A stretch of DNA of 64,000 nt from Herbidospora daliensis. Its GTDB lineage: Bacteria; Actinomycetota; Actinomycetes; Streptosporangiales; Streptosporangiaceae. The notes below the pieces were generated by a model. The model was not told the DNA's origin. It saw only the letters and a program-made list of their open reading frames with translations, and made no database searches. The stretch covers positions 62,001 through 126,000 of the forward strand of contig NZ_BBXF01000002.1 in the NCBI RefSeq assembly GCF_001570585.1. Direction: 5' to 3'. The stretch's first letter is position 1, and each line of letters opens with the position of its first letter. Of the stretch, positions 9,440 to 19,992 are shown one piece after another. Position numbers and translations under genes: made by a program.

Positions 9440-10138
9440 ATGGCCAGCATCGTCAAGGGCGCCGTGCCCAGCCCCAACATCTGGAACACCCCGGCCGTCT
9501 ACGAGCTGGAGAACCACGCCGTCGACCCCGACCGGCGCGTCGAATCGGCGATGCGCGCCCTCCGCCCGTGGACGGGCGCGACGGTCCTCGACATCGGCTG
9601 CGGCACCGGCTACCACCTCCCCGCCCTGGCCGCCGAGGCGTCCTCGGTGATCGGCGTCGAACCCCACGGCGACCTGGCCGCCCTGGCCCGCCGGCGGTGC
9701 GCCCGGGTGCCCAACGTGACCGTCCACACGGCGACCGCCCAGGAGATCCCCCTCCCCGACCACTCGGTCGACGTGGCCATGGCCCGCTGGGCCTACTTCT
9801 TCGGCCCCGGCTGCGAACCCGGCCTGGCGGAACTGTCGCGGGTGCTGCGGAAGGGAGGCGCGGCCTTCGTCGTCGACCTCGACGCGACCCGAGGCTCTTT
9901 CGGACGCTGGTTCCAGGCGACGGTCCCGACCTACTCCCCGGAGGCCGTGGAGGCGTTCTGGGCCCGGCAGGGGTGGTCGAGGCAGGAACTCGACCTCCGC
10001 ATGGTCTTCGAACGCCGCGCCGACCTGGAAGCCGTCCTCAAGATCGAGTTCACCCACACGGTCGCGAAGGCGGCCATCCGCGAGACGGAGGGCTTGGAGA
10101 TCCCCTACCCGAACCTCCTGAGATGGCGTCTTTTCTGA
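9440..10138 (+). CDS. class I SAM-dependent methyltransferase
   Basis: This is a 232-residue methyltransferase. Motif I reads TVLDIGCGTGYHLPALA, followed by the acidic residue in VIGVEPHGD. Motif IV is VDVAMARWAYFFGPG, followed by a typical post-motif helix, SRVLRKGGAAFVVD. The N-terminus is polar, with no export signal. The gene is divergent from the epimerase-like gene, 107 bases apart, and precedes radA by about 116 bases. The substrate is unknown. The core resembles the Methyltransf_11 group. It is a different subfamily from the methyltransferase ending at 7778, with no obvious sequence duplication between them. Confidence 0.85.
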   Translation: MASIVKGAVPSPNIWNTPAVYELENHAVDPDRRVESAMRALRPWTGATVLDIGCGTGYHLPALAAEASSVIGVEPHGDLAALARRRCARVPNVTVHTATAQEIPLPDHSVDVAMARWAYFFGPGCEPGLAELSRVLRKGGAAFVVDLDATRGSFGRWFQATVPTYSPEAVEAFWARQGWSRQELDLRMVFERRADLEAVLKIEFTHTVAKAAIRETEGLEIPYPNLLRWRLF

Positions 10139-10254
10139 CCGCTCCGCTCAGCGAGGAGGAGCTTCCCTGATTCGCACGTGAGCCCCCAGGCAAGAGAGGT
10201 CCCGTGCGGCGTCGGTTTCCGAATCTGTCGGAGGGCGCCGGTAGCCTGCGGCTC

Positions 10255-11688
10255 GTGGCTAAAGCGACCAAGGTGTCCTATCGGTGTGGCGAGTGCGGCT
10301 GGGTGACCGTCAAGTGGGTCGGCCGGTGCGGGGAGTGCCAGGCGTGGGGCACGGTCGAGGAGGCCGGGGTCCGGGCCGGGGTGACCGAGGTCAAGGCCGG
10401 GGCGATCACGTCGCCGGCCATTCCGATCGGGCAGGTCAAGGCCGAGGTCGCGCATGCCAGGCCCACCGGGGTGAGCGAGCTCGACCGGGTGCTCGGGGGC
10501 GGTCTGGTGCCGGGGGCGGTGGTGCTGCTGGCCGGGGAACCCGGCATCGGGAAGTCGACCCTGCTGCTGGAGGCCGCCGCCCACGCCGGGCGGCGCGAGA
10601 CCGTGCTCTACGTGACCGGTGAGGAGTCCGCCTCGCAGGTGCGCATGCGGGCCGACCGCATCGGGGCCGTCGTCGACAACCTCTACCTGGCCGCCGAGAC
10701 CGACCTGGGCGCCCTGGTCACCCACGTCGAGCGGGTCAATCCGCGGCTGCTGATCGTCGACTCCGTCCAGACGATCGGGTCGGCCGAGGCGACCGGCGTG
10801 CCGGGCGGGGTCACCCAGGTCCGCGAGGTGGCCGGGAACCTGGTGCGGCTGGCCAAGGAGCGGGGCATGGCGACCGTCCTGGTCGGCCACGTCACCAAAG
10901 ACGGCTCGATCGCCGGGCCACGCGTGCTCGAACACCTCGTCGACGTGGTCCTCCACTTCGAGGGCGACCGGAACTCGCGGCTGCGCATGGTGCGGGCGAT
11001 CAAGAACAGGTTCGGCCCGATCGAGGAGGTCGGCTGCTTCGACCTCCACGAGAAGGGCATCACCGGCATCACCGACCCGAGCGGCCTGTTCGTCTCGCGC
11101 CATCCCGAGCCGGTCCCGGGCACCTGCGTGACCGTGACGATCGAGGGCACCCGCCCGATCCCCGCCGAGCTCCAGGCCCTCGTCGGCCCCACCGAGGCCC
11201 CCCAGCCCCGGCGCACCTCCTCCGGCCTCGACTCCTACCGCGTCGCGATGGTGCTGGCCGTCATGGAACGCCGCCTCAATGCCAAGATCGGCCGCTGCGA
11301 CGTCTTCACGGCCACCGTCGGCGGCATCCGCCTCACCGACCCGGCCGTCGACCTGGCCCTCATGCTCTCGGTCGTCAGCGCCGCCGGAGACAACCCACTC
11401 CCGCAGGGCCTGATCGCGATGGGCGAGGTCGGCCTGGCCGGCGAGCTGCGCCCGGTCCGCGAGGTCCGCCGCCGCCTCGCCGAGGCCGCCCGCCTGGGCT
11501 TCACCCGCGCGCTGGTCCCGGCCGGCTCGATGGAGGCCGTCACCCCGCCCCGCCTCGACCCGCCCCCGAGGACCCGCCGCGGCGAGGTCGTGGCCGTCCG
11601 CGAACCGCTGCGAACCACCACATTCGCCCCCGGATTCACCGTCACCGAGGCCGAGAACGTCTGGGACGCTCTGACACACATCCGGTGA
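10255..11688 (+). CDS. radA: DNA repair protein RadA
   Basis: RadA is a RecA-like branch-migration helicase that processes recombination intermediates. The 477-residue protein shows every family landmark: an N-terminal C4 zinc finger (Cys 11, 14, 25 and 28, in YRCGECGW and GRCGECQAW), a Walker A motif GEPGIGKS at 94-101, the RadA-specific KNRFG motif at 250-254, and a Lon-protease-like C-terminal domain. I start at the GTG at 10255 (MAKATKVSYRC), which aligns with the usual N-terminus. An upstream in-frame GTG at 10204 would add 17 atypical residues. The next gene is disA, 59 bases downstream on the same strand, an arrangement conserved in Bacillus and actinobacteria. Confidence 0.95.
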   Translation: MAKATKVSYRCGECGWVTVKWVGRCGECQAWGTVEEAGVRAGVTEVKAGAITSPAIPIGQVKAEVAHARPTGVSELDRVLGGGLVPGAVVLLAGEPGIGKSTLLLEAAAHAGRRETVLYVTGEESASQVRMRADRIGAVVDNLYLAAETDLGALVTHVERVNPRLLIVDSVQTIGSAEATGVPGGVTQVREVAGNLVRLAKERGMATVLVGHVTKDGSIAGPRVLEHLVDVVLHFEGDRNSRLRMVRAIKNRFGPIEEVGCFDLHEKGITGITDPSGLFVSRHPEPVPGTCVTVTIEGTRPIPAELQALVGPTEAPQPRRTSSGLDSYRVAMVLAVMERRLNAKIGRCDVFTATVGGIRLTDPAVDLALMLSVVSAAGDNPLPQGLIAMGEVGLAGELRPVREVRRRLAEAARLGFTRALVPAGSMEAVTPPRLDPPPRTRRGEVVAVREPLRTTTFAPGFTVTEAENVWDALTHIR

Positions 11689-11747
11689 GGAGCCCGTTAC
11701 GTCGGTAAACTGCGTAGTAGCCGTGTGAACCAGCGGGGGTCACTTAC

Positions 11748-12833
11748 GTGCAAAACGACAAACAAGCCGACGAGCGCAGGCGCGCCGTCCTGGCGACGCT
11801 CGCCCCGGGAACCATGTTGCGCGACGGGCTCGAACGTATCCTCCGGGGCCACACCGGCGGTCTGATCGTGCTGGGCTACGACCCGACCGTCGAAGAGCTG
11901 TGCACCGGCGGGTTCCAGCTGAACGTCGAGTTCACCGCCACCGGCCTGCGCGAACTCGCCAAGATGGACGGCGCGATCGTGCTCGGCGAAGGCGATCACC
12001 GTATTCTCCGGGCGGCCGTCCACCTGGTCCCCGACCCGGGCGTGCCGACCGACGAGTCGGGCACCCGCCACCGCACCGCCCAGCGGGTCGCCCGCCAGAC
12101 CGGCTACCCGGTCGTCGCGATCAGCAAATCCATGCGCATCATCGCCGTCTACCTCGACGGTGTCAGACACGTGCTCGAAGAGTCGGCCGCGATCCTGTCG
12201 AAGGCCAACCAGGCGCTGGCCACCCTCGAGCGCTACAAGCTGCGCCTCGACGAGGTCTCCGGCACCCTGTCGGCCCTGGAGATCGAAGACCTGGTGACCG
12301 TGCGCGACATGGTCGCGGCCGTGCAGCGTATGGAGATGGTCCGCCGCATCGCCCGCGAGATCGAGGGCTACGTCGTCGAACTCGGCACCGACGGCCGCCT
12401 GATCTCCCTGCAGCTCGACGAACTGGTCGCCGGGGTCGAAGACGACCGCTCCTTCATCGTCCGCGACTACCTGCCCGACGCCCTCGGCCCCAAGCAGCGC
12501 GGCTTCAGCGAAGCGCTTCGAGAACTCGACGACCTGAGCTCGACCGACCTGCTCGACCTGTCGAGAGTGGCCGGCATCCTCGGCGCCACCGGCCCCGAGG
12601 CCCTCGACTCGCCCGTGAGCCCCCGGGGCTTCCGCCTGCTGGCCCGCGTGCCCCGCCTCCCGGCGTCGATCGTCGACCGCCTGGTCGGCCACTTCGGCGG
12701 CCTGCAGAAACTCCTGGCCGCCAGCATCGTCGACCTGCAAATGGTCGGCGGGGTAGGCGAGACGAGAGCCCGCAGCGTCCGCGAGGGCCTGTCCCGCCTG
12801 GCCGAGTCATCGATTCTCGAACGGTACGTGTAG
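11748..12833 (+). CDS. disA: DNA integrity scanning diadenylate cyclase DisA
   Basis: DisA makes cyclic di-AMP from two ATP and is inhibited when its C-terminal domain meets branched DNA. This 361-residue protein has the N-terminal DAC domain with the catalytic DGA motif (residues 74-76, KMDGAIVL) and the second motif GTRHRTA (105-111). A helical spine follows, then a C-terminal helix-hairpin-helix DNA-binding domain containing [17 protein letters not shown]. The start is a GTG at 11748 behind GGGGG. It is placed directly after radA, whose Bacillus counterpart modulates DisA. Its product is the likely ligand of two other elements in this window: the riboswitch at 23011 and the RCK_C protein at 32566. 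Confidence 0.96.
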   Translation: MQNDKQADERRRAVLATLAPGTMLRDGLERILRGHTGGLIVLGYDPTVEELCTGGFQLNVEFTATGLRELAKMDGAIVLGEGDHRILRAAVHLVPDPGVPTDESGTRHRTAQRVARQTGYPVVAISKSMRIIAVYLDGVRHVLEESAAILSKANQALATLERYKLRLDEVSGTLSALEIEDLVTVRDMVAAVQRMEMVRRIAREIEGYVVELGTDGRLISLQLDELVAGVEDDRSFIVRDYLPDALGPKQRGFSEALRELDDLSSTDLLDLSRVAGILGATGPEALDSPVSPRGFRLLARVPRLPASIVDRLVGHFGGLQKLLAASIVDLQMVGGVGETRARSVREGLSRLAESSILERYV

Positions 12834-12835
12834 AA

Positions 12836-12858
12836 CTGCCGCGCCTCCGGCGCGGCAG
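12836..12858 (+). terminator. intrinsic-type terminator after disA
   Basis: A perfect ten-base-pair stem (CTGCCGCGCC / GGCGCGGCAG) with a three-base loop begins two bases after the disA stop. No U-tract follows, as is common for actinobacterial hairpin terminators. Confidence 0.75.
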
Positions 12859-12947
12859 GCTCGGGCGCTTTCAGCCCCCGTCTTCCCTCGTCGCTCCGGT
12901 TCGCTTCGCTCTCCTGCGCTCCTCAGTCCAGACGGGGGCGCGCCCTC

Positions 12948-12989
12948 GCGGGCCATACGACTAACGCAGCGGGCCATACGACTACCGCA
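12948..12989. repeat. tandem 21-bp duplication at a gene 3' end
   Basis: Two adjacent 21-base units (12948-12968 and 12969-12989) differ by one base. Each contains GCGGGCCATACGACTA. The right-hand unit carries the TAG stop of the minus-strand gene at 12982-13653, so its 3' end, stop codon included, has been duplicated downstream. Confidence 0.85.
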
Positions 12990-13653
12990 GATGGAAGACG
13001 TTCTTCTTGCTGCGCAGGGGGCCTGACCTGGCTATCGCGATGTAGGTGCCCTTGCCCGCCACGCTCGACTTCGATGTGCAGGAGTCGCCTGAGCGGTTGC
13101 GGTCCCATTCGATCGAGCGGACGTACGGGATGCCGCGCTTCAGCAACTGGCGGTCGGTGCCCGAGCCGCTGACGCAATCGGCGGTCGACCAGATGCGGGC
13201 CGGGCCCGAGGTGATGCGCATCTCCAGGGCCCTCGGGCCGACGTCCACCTTGCACGGGTTCTTGGCCGTGTTGACCACGGTCAGCATGAATCCGGGGCGG
13301 TCGGCGCCCGTGTAGATCTCACGGCCGGCGGTCAGGTTGACGACCAGGTCCTTCGGATGGCAGGTGCCGCTCTCGCGTTTGTCCGGCGCGCCCGACGGGG
13401 TCGGGGAGGCCGAAGGCGAGGGCGTACCGGAAGGAGCGGTGCTTGGGGCGCGTGGTGAGGGCAGCGAGACGATCAACGCGTCGGACGCGCCCTTGGCGGG
13501 GGCGGCGCCGGCCAGCGGAGTGTCGGGGCCGCTCGTGAAGGCCCAGGCGATGACGGCCCCCACGACGAGCACGCCGGTCAGCACCAGCACTCGGCGCCGC
13601 CAGTAGACGTCCGGGCCCTCGACTACCTCACCACGGAAGGTGTCCGGATCCAT
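12982..13653 (-). CDS. membrane-anchored extracytoplasmic protein, DUF4232-like
   Basis: This 223-residue protein has a short cytoplasmic N-tail (MDPDTFRGEVVEGPDVYWRR), one membrane helix at about residues 21-42, a Pro/Ser/Thr-rich linker (SPSASPTPS), and an extracytoplasmic domain of about 130 residues. That domain is beta-rich and has four cysteines that could form two disulfides (in GTCHPKD, NPCKVD, ADCVSG and DSCTSK). It looks like the DUF4232-type domains seen in many actinobacterial surface proteins. I start at the ATG at 13653; a GTG two codons earlier (13659) is equally possible. There is no good ribosome-binding site, but TATTAATAC lies immediately upstream. It is divergent from mutY by 77 bases. 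The role is unknown. Confidence 0.75.
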   Translation of the reverse strand: MDPDTFRGEVVEGPDVYWRRRVLVLTGVLVVGAVIAWAFTSGPDTPLAGAAPAKGASDALIVSLPSPRAPSTAPSGTPSPSASPTPSGAPDKRESGTCHPKDLVVNLTAGREIYTGADRPGFMLTVVNTAKNPCKVDVGPRALEMRITSGPARIWSTADCVSGSGTDRQLLKRGIPYVRSIEWDRNRSGDSCTSKSSVAGKGTYIAIARSGPLRSKKNVFHLR

Positions 13654-13730
13654 ACTCACAGTATTAATAGACCCGGTGGTCTCGGCGGACGCGCCTCGCC
13701 GGGGAGCGAGGTCAACTACAGTGCCGAAAC

Positions 13731-14597
13731 GTGGCTCATCCGCTTCACTCCCCCATCCTCGACTGGTATGCCGAGCACAACCGCGACCTCCCCTGGCGCC
13801 GCCCCGAGGCGACCCCATGGGGCATCCTGGTCAGCGAGATCATGCTCCAGCAGACGCCCGTGGTCCGTGTCCTCCCGATCTGGGACGAATGGATGGCCCG
13901 CTGGCCCACCCCCGAGGCCCTGGCCAAAGAGGCGCCGGGCGAGGCGGTGCGGCACTGGGGCCGCCTCGGCTACCCCCGGCGGGCGCTGAACCTGCACGCC
14001 TGCGCCAAGGCGATCACCGCGGATTTCGGCGGTACGGTCCCCGCTGCCTACGACGAACTCCGCACCCTTCCCGGCATCGGCGACTACACGGCCGCCGCGG
14101 TCGCCAGCTTCGCCTACGGGAAGAGCCACGCGGTCCTCGACACCAACGTCCGCCGCGTCCTGGCCCGCACGATCCGCGGCGAGGAGTATCCCCCGAAGGC
14201 CACGACCACCGCCGAGAAACGCCTGGCCGAGACCCTGATCCCACCGGTCGGCGCCCCCCGCTGGGCCGTCGCGGTGATGGAACTCGGCGCCCTGATCTGC
14301 ACCGCCCGCTCCCCCCGCTGCGCCGACTGCCCGGTCGCCGCCCGCTGCGCCTGGCTGCTGGCCGGCAAACCCGCCCACGACGGCCCTGAACGCAAGGGCC
14401 AGACCTACGCCGGCACCGACCGCCAGTGCCGCGGCCGCCTCCTGGCGGTCCTGCGCGACGCACCGGGCCCGGTGGAGAAGGCGCTGCTGGACGCGGTCTG
14501 GGCCGACGCCGTCCAACGCGAACGCGCCCTCGACGGCCTCCTGGCCGACGGCCTGGCCGAACTGGTCGACGACGACCTCTACGCCCTGCCCGGCTGA
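13731..14597 (+). CDS. mutY: A/G-specific adenine glycosylase MutY
   Basis: MutY removes adenine mispaired with 8-oxoguanine. This 288-residue version has the catalytic Glu36 (SEIMLQQTPV), the helix-hairpin-helix LPGIGDY (112-118), the catalytic Asp136 (VLDTNVRR), and the 4Fe-4S cluster loop with Cys 189, 196, 199 and 205 in C-X6-C-X2-C-X5-C spacing. It is shorter than E. coli MutY (about 350 residues). The C-terminal NUDIX-like MutT domain is reduced to about 60 residues, as is usual in actinobacterial MutY. The start is a GTG at 13731. It converges on the hypothetical gene ending at 14599. Confidence 0.93.
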   Translation: MAHPLHSPILDWYAEHNRDLPWRRPEATPWGILVSEIMLQQTPVVRVLPIWDEWMARWPTPEALAKEAPGEAVRHWGRLGYPRRALNLHACAKAITADFGGTVPAAYDELRTLPGIGDYTAAAVASFAYGKSHAVLDTNVRRVLARTIRGEEYPPKATTTAEKRLAETLIPPVGAPRWAVAVMELGALICTARSPRCADCPVAARCAWLLAGKPAHDGPERKGQTYAGTDRQCRGRLLAVLRDAPGPVEKALLDAVWADAVQRERALDGLLADGLAELVDDDLYALPG

Positions 14598-14598
14598 C

Positions 14599-15054
14599 TC
14601 ACGGAAAGCGCAGGAGGACCGCCGGGTCCTCCTGGTCCCATTCGCACCGGTTGCCCGGTGGCGGCAGTTCGACGCCGGCGATCCCCGCGCCGGCGTGGAG
14701 TTCCTCCCGCAGACGCCTAAGAAGCTCCTCCGCATGGGCCGACACCGTCGGGAGATCATCGTCGGCGTGCACGCTGAGGCCGAGAACGGCGGCGCCGTCG
14801 CCGGTGAGGGAGACGATCGGGCTGTACGGCCCCCGACCCTTGAGATAGAGGGTCAGGGAGCCGTCGCCGGCCCGGAGCTCGTCGAGCACGGCCAGATCGC
14901 CGTCGTCGGCCGCCCCCACGACGTGGACACGCCGGAACGCCGCCAGGTGACGCGCGCTGTGCCCGTCTCCGGCCGCGTAGCGGGTGATGAACTCGCCGAG
15001 CAGGCCCGGCTGCGGATCGGCGACCCACACATAGGCGTCGAGATTCGGCGGCAC
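14599..15054 (-). CDS. hypothetical protein, 151 aa
   Basis: A GTG at 15054 with CAGG five bases upstream starts a 151-residue soluble protein beginning MPPNLDAYVWVADPQPG. The longer frame upstream is shadow of the EboE-like gene. It has no membrane segment and no cysteine cluster; a conserved-looking middle reads VLDELRAGDGSLTLYLKGRG. The family is unknown. It lies 19 bases downstream of the EboE-like gene on the same strand, so co-transcription is likely. Its 3' end faces mutY, with only one base between the stops. Nothing visible assigns a function. Confidence 0.65.
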   Translation of the reverse strand: MPPNLDAYVWVADPQPGLLGEFITRYAAGDGHSARHLAAFRRVHVVGAADDGDLAVLDELRAGDGSLTLYLKGRGPYSPIVSLTGDGAAVLGLSVHADDDLPTVSAHAEELLRRLREELHAGAGIAGVELPPPGNRCEWDQEDPAVLLRFP

Positions 15055-15073
15055 GAGAACCTGCCGGGAAGGA

Positions 15074-15991
15074 TCAGGCCGCGAGTTTGAGGCCCAGGGC
15101 GGTGAGGTTGCTGCGGGTCCAGTCGAGGTCGTGAGCCAGGCGGGCCACCAGGGCCGCCGGGCCCTTGGTCTTCGGGGCGACCCACTCGTGGGCTTCGACC
15201 TCGATGTGGGCGCTGCCGTGGACGGCGCCCGACAGGAGAGCGTTGAGCGTGTTGGGGATTTCGTCCATGTTGTTGTGGACGTGCCCCAGTTTGACGACAG
15301 GCGCTCCCGCCTGGGCCAGGCCCCTGAGGGCCTTCCCGGGCTCCTCCGCGCCGCCACAGGTCAAATGGCAGGCGTCCAGGCACACTCCCAGGTGCTCGGA
15401 GTCGATGCCGCAGACCCGCTCCAGGGCCTGCTCGGTCGTCTCCAGGACGCAGCCGGGCCACGGCTCGAAGCCGACCCTGATGTGCTTGCCGGTCACGCTG
15501 TAGATACCGCGCAGCTCACGCGACAGGCGCTCCAGCCTGCGGGAGGCGATGGCGTGCAGGTCGGCGGGCCAGTCGCGGCGCCAGCCGATCGGGATCGTGG
15601 AGATCGAGCCGAAGCGGACGTCTTCCGGCAGCAGGAAGGCGAGGATCTTGGCCAGCGACATCGTGTAGCGGTAGCGCTCGGGCTTGGCCCAGTCGGGGCC
15701 GGGCACCTCCTGGTGGCGGCCGCCGGTGCCGTTGAGGCTGACCACCTCCAGACCGCGCTCCTCCAGCGAGCGCCGCAGGCGCACCAGCTCGATGCGGTCG
15801 GAGACGAGGTGGTCGGCGACCGTGGGGGCCAGCCAGAGGCCGATGCCCAGGCGGTCGACGCCGAGCTTCTTCCGGACCGGCACGGCGTAGCGGGTCAGGT
15901 GGGCGATCAGGTTCTCCAGATCTTCCGCCGGGTGAACGCCCGCGTTGTAGGCCAGGTGGACGACGGTTCCGTCGTCATGGCGCAGCCGCAT
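15074..15991 (-). CDS. EboE-like TIM-barrel protein
   Basis: This 305-residue protein starts at the ATG at 15991 behind a well-placed GGAGG. The first residues, MRLRHDDGTVVHLAYNAGVHPAED, and the segment GVDRLGIGLWLAP match what I know of the EboE metabolite-traffic proteins, a xylose-isomerase-like TIM-barrel group. Putative metal-site residues lie in GFEPWPGCVLET, CLDACHL and VKLGHVHNNMDE. EboE belongs to the eboABCDEF set linked to export of scytonemin-type or related metabolites in cyanobacteria and other phyla. No other ebo gene is present in this window, so a stand-alone enzyme role is possible. It is followed by the 151-residue hypothetical gene. Confidence 0.7.
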   Translation of the reverse strand: MRLRHDDGTVVHLAYNAGVHPAEDLENLIAHLTRYAVPVRKKLGVDRLGIGLWLAPTVADHLVSDRIELVRLRRSLEERGLEVVSLNGTGGRHQEVPGPDWAKPERYRYTMSLAKILAFLLPEDVRFGSISTIPIGWRRDWPADLHAIASRRLERLSRELRGIYSVTGKHIRVGFEPWPGCVLETTEQALERVCGIDSEHLGVCLDACHLTCGGAEEPGKALRGLAQAGAPVVKLGHVHNNMDEIPNTLNALLSGAVHGSAHIEVEAHEWVAPKTKGPAALVARLAHDLDWTRSNLTALGLKLAA

Positions 15992-16159
15992 CGTTGCCTC
16001 CAAAGGTCCGACTCAAATCCACCCATGTCAGTTGTCCTGATCGCATGGGCTTTGAGTCCCGGGACGCCGGGATTCCCGAGCATGCCGTCGTACGGCACTC
16101 CGGTGCGTCCACCCCGCAGTTGATTCGGAGGTACGCCTGCAGGAGGACGTCCCTTCGCT

Positions 16160-16178
16160 CTACGCAGTGTAGTACTAC
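16160..16178 (-). promoter_or_regulatory. dyad operator-like sequence upstream of EboE-like gene
   Basis: CTACGCAGTGTAG (16160-16172, a nearly perfect inverted repeat) overlaps the ten-base palindrome GTAGTACTAC (16169-16178). It lies about 170 bases upstream of the EboE-like start, in the 287-base gap before the clpC 3' end. The CTAC..GTAG dyad is reminiscent of operators bound by BlaI/MecI-type repressors. The assignment is tentative and no such regulator is encoded here. Confidence 0.35.
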
Positions 16179-16228
16179 CTTTGGTGGCGCGGCCACGTCC
16201 CTTCACCCAGTTGTGACGTGAACGTGAA

Positions 16229-16262
16229 ACAGCGGGCCGCCCCCGGAGGGACGACCCGCTGT
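16229..16262 (-). terminator. terminator after clpC
   Basis: An eight-base-pair stem (ACAGCGGG / CCCGCTGT) around an 18-base GC-rich loop lies 17 bases beyond the clpC stop. It is typical in position for a hairpin terminator, without a U-tract. Confidence 0.55.
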
Positions 16263-16278
16263 CTGAAACCGTCAGGCC

Positions 16279-18789
<2,511 letters not shown>

Positions 18790-19185
18790 TCGTCGCTCCT
18801 CACGAGCGGTCGGGCGGACCGGGAGTTCCGGCTCCGTCGTTCCGCATGCCAGCCCCGGCACGGAGAACAGTCAAGTCTATTGGAGTAGGCGTTCCCCGGG
18901 CGCAGGGCGTTCACCCTCCATCCAACTACTGCCGGAGGGTGCGGTGTTCCCGATACGCCGCAAGCGAACGACGTTTATGTGGGCACAAAACACGATCGTG
19001 CGATCATCCCGATGGCCGCGACATCCCCTCGACTTCGGGACACCCGGCGACCGGTATAACCGCACGATCGCTTCTTTGAGGCAGATTCCCCCGCACGAGC
19101 CCGGCCGGCCTGAGCCCGTCCGTGTCTCGTGTCTTTTAGGCGGATTCCCCGACGCGAGCCCTCGGCCCGCGCCTGGCTCGGCTCG
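18790..19185. other. 396-bp intergenic region between lsr2 and clpC
   Basis: No convincing gene is present. The right half holds an imperfect direct repeat of about 30 bases (19078-19108 and 19137-19168, sharing a GGC.GATTCCCC core and a following CGAGCCC), which may be remnants of an lsr2 terminator region. The left half contains the ClgR-like box and should contain the clpC promoter. The short basic open frames on both strands look like chance. Confidence 0.6.
18956..18969 (-). promoter_or_regulatory. ClgR-type operator upstream of clpC
   Basis: Read on the minus strand, the site is GTTCGC-TTGCG-GCG, an exact match to the GTTCGC-N5-GCG motif described for ClgR, the activator of clp and lon genes in actinobacteria. 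It lies 167 bases upstream of the clpC start. ClgR binding is inferred. Confidence 0.65.
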
Positions 19186-19527
19186 TTAGTGAGCCTGTTC
19201 GTAGGCCTCCACGATCGAGGCGGCAATGCGACCGCGCTCGCTCACGGGGTGGTTGTTCGCCTTGGCCCACGCGCGGATCTCCGCGCTCTTCTCGCGAGTC
19301 ATCGCGCGCTGCGAGCTACCGCCGCCACGACGACGTCCACGTGAAGGAGCCGATTCCGCACGGCGGGCACCGTTGACGAAAGGCAGGACCGCTTCGCGGA
19401 GCTTCTTGGCGTTCGAGTCGCTGAGGTCAATCTCATATGACGTGCCGTCAAGCGCGAAGGTGACAGTCTCATTGGCCTCGCCGCCATCGAGATCGTCGAT
19501 GAGAATCACCTGCGTGTGCTTGGCCAT
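19186..19527 (-). CDS. lsr2: nucleoid-associated protein Lsr2
   Basis: Lsr2 is the actinobacterial H-NS analogue that bridges and silences AT-rich DNA. This 113-residue protein has the N-terminal oligomerisation domain (MAKHTQVILIDDLDGGEA, with the beta strands ETVTFALDGTSYEIDLS), a basic linker, and the C-terminal DNA-binding domain with the AT-hook-like RGR at 98-100 (NNHPVSERGRIAASIVEAY). The start is the ATG at 19527 with AAAGGA upstream; the frame upstream of it is not coding in this register. A 47-residue membrane protein is encoded just upstream on the same strand. Confidence 0.96.
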   Translation of the reverse strand: MAKHTQVILIDDLDGGEANETVTFALDGTSYEIDLSDSNAKKLREAVLPFVNGARRAESAPSRGRRRGGGSSQRAMTREKSAEIRAWAKANNHPVSERGRIAASIVEAYEQAH

Positions 19528-19624
19528 CCGGCAATCCTTTCGCAGAGCAAAGTTTGATTCGTCAGCCAAACATATACCCGGTTTCCGCCGCTGACAATTC
19601 AGGATTCCCAGGAGGCGTTCAGGT

Positions 19625-19768
19625 TCAGGCGTTGTCGGAAGTCTTCTCGTCCGGTTCGCGCCTTCCCCGGAGCCCTGCCGCATCAGAACGCAGCAACTTT
19701 ACGACGCCGTAGACGACGGCGGCGCCGACTACGAGAGGCGGTATGAGGGCGGACAATACCTCTGACAT
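19625..19768 (-). CDS. 47-residue single-span membrane protein upstream of lsr2
   Basis: This is a small gene of 48 codons. An ATG at 19768 sits seven bases from a strong GGAAGGAG ribosome-binding site and encodes MSEVLSALIPPLVVGAAVVY, then a basic, charged C-tail ending KTSDNA. Residues 4-24 form one hydrophobic helix. The cytoplasmic tail holds several Arg, Glu and Asp. The good ribosome-binding site and third-position GC support translation. I do not recognise a family. The stop is 97 bases before the lsr2 start, so it could be co-transcribed with lsr2 or simply neighbour it. Confidence 0.6.
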   Translation of the reverse strand: MSEVLSALIPPLVVGAAVVYGVVKLLRSDAAGLRGRREPDEKTSDNA

Positions 19769-19939
19769 TCGACCTCACTCCTTCCCTGGGAAAACGCCGG
19801 GAACCCCTATGAAATCGGGGCTTTCGTGTCAGATGGTCCACGGAGACGTCCCTGACGATAGCGGAGTCCGTGACCGGTGGGTCGCGCGGGGTGGTCAGGC
19901 CGCTTACCCGATGCTTAAGAATCGTACCGATGAAAAGCG

Positions 19940-19970
19940 AGAGGGGCGGTCGCCGAGCGACCGCCCCTCT
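19940..19970 (-). terminator. strong terminator after first RDD gene
   Basis: A perfect 14-base-pair stem (AGAGGGGCGGTCGC and its complement) with a three-base loop lies 22 bases beyond the stop of the RDD gene. On the minus strand it is followed by CGCTTTTC, so it looks like a classical intrinsic terminator. Confidence 0.85.
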
Positions 19971-19992
19971 GTTTGGAACGCTTCCGGGAGCC

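Noticed and set aside
18877-19226. Short basic open frames between clpC and lsr2 as small genes
   Set aside because: No ribosome-binding site or conserved-looking composition; overlapping frames on both strands point to chance in GC-rich DNA.
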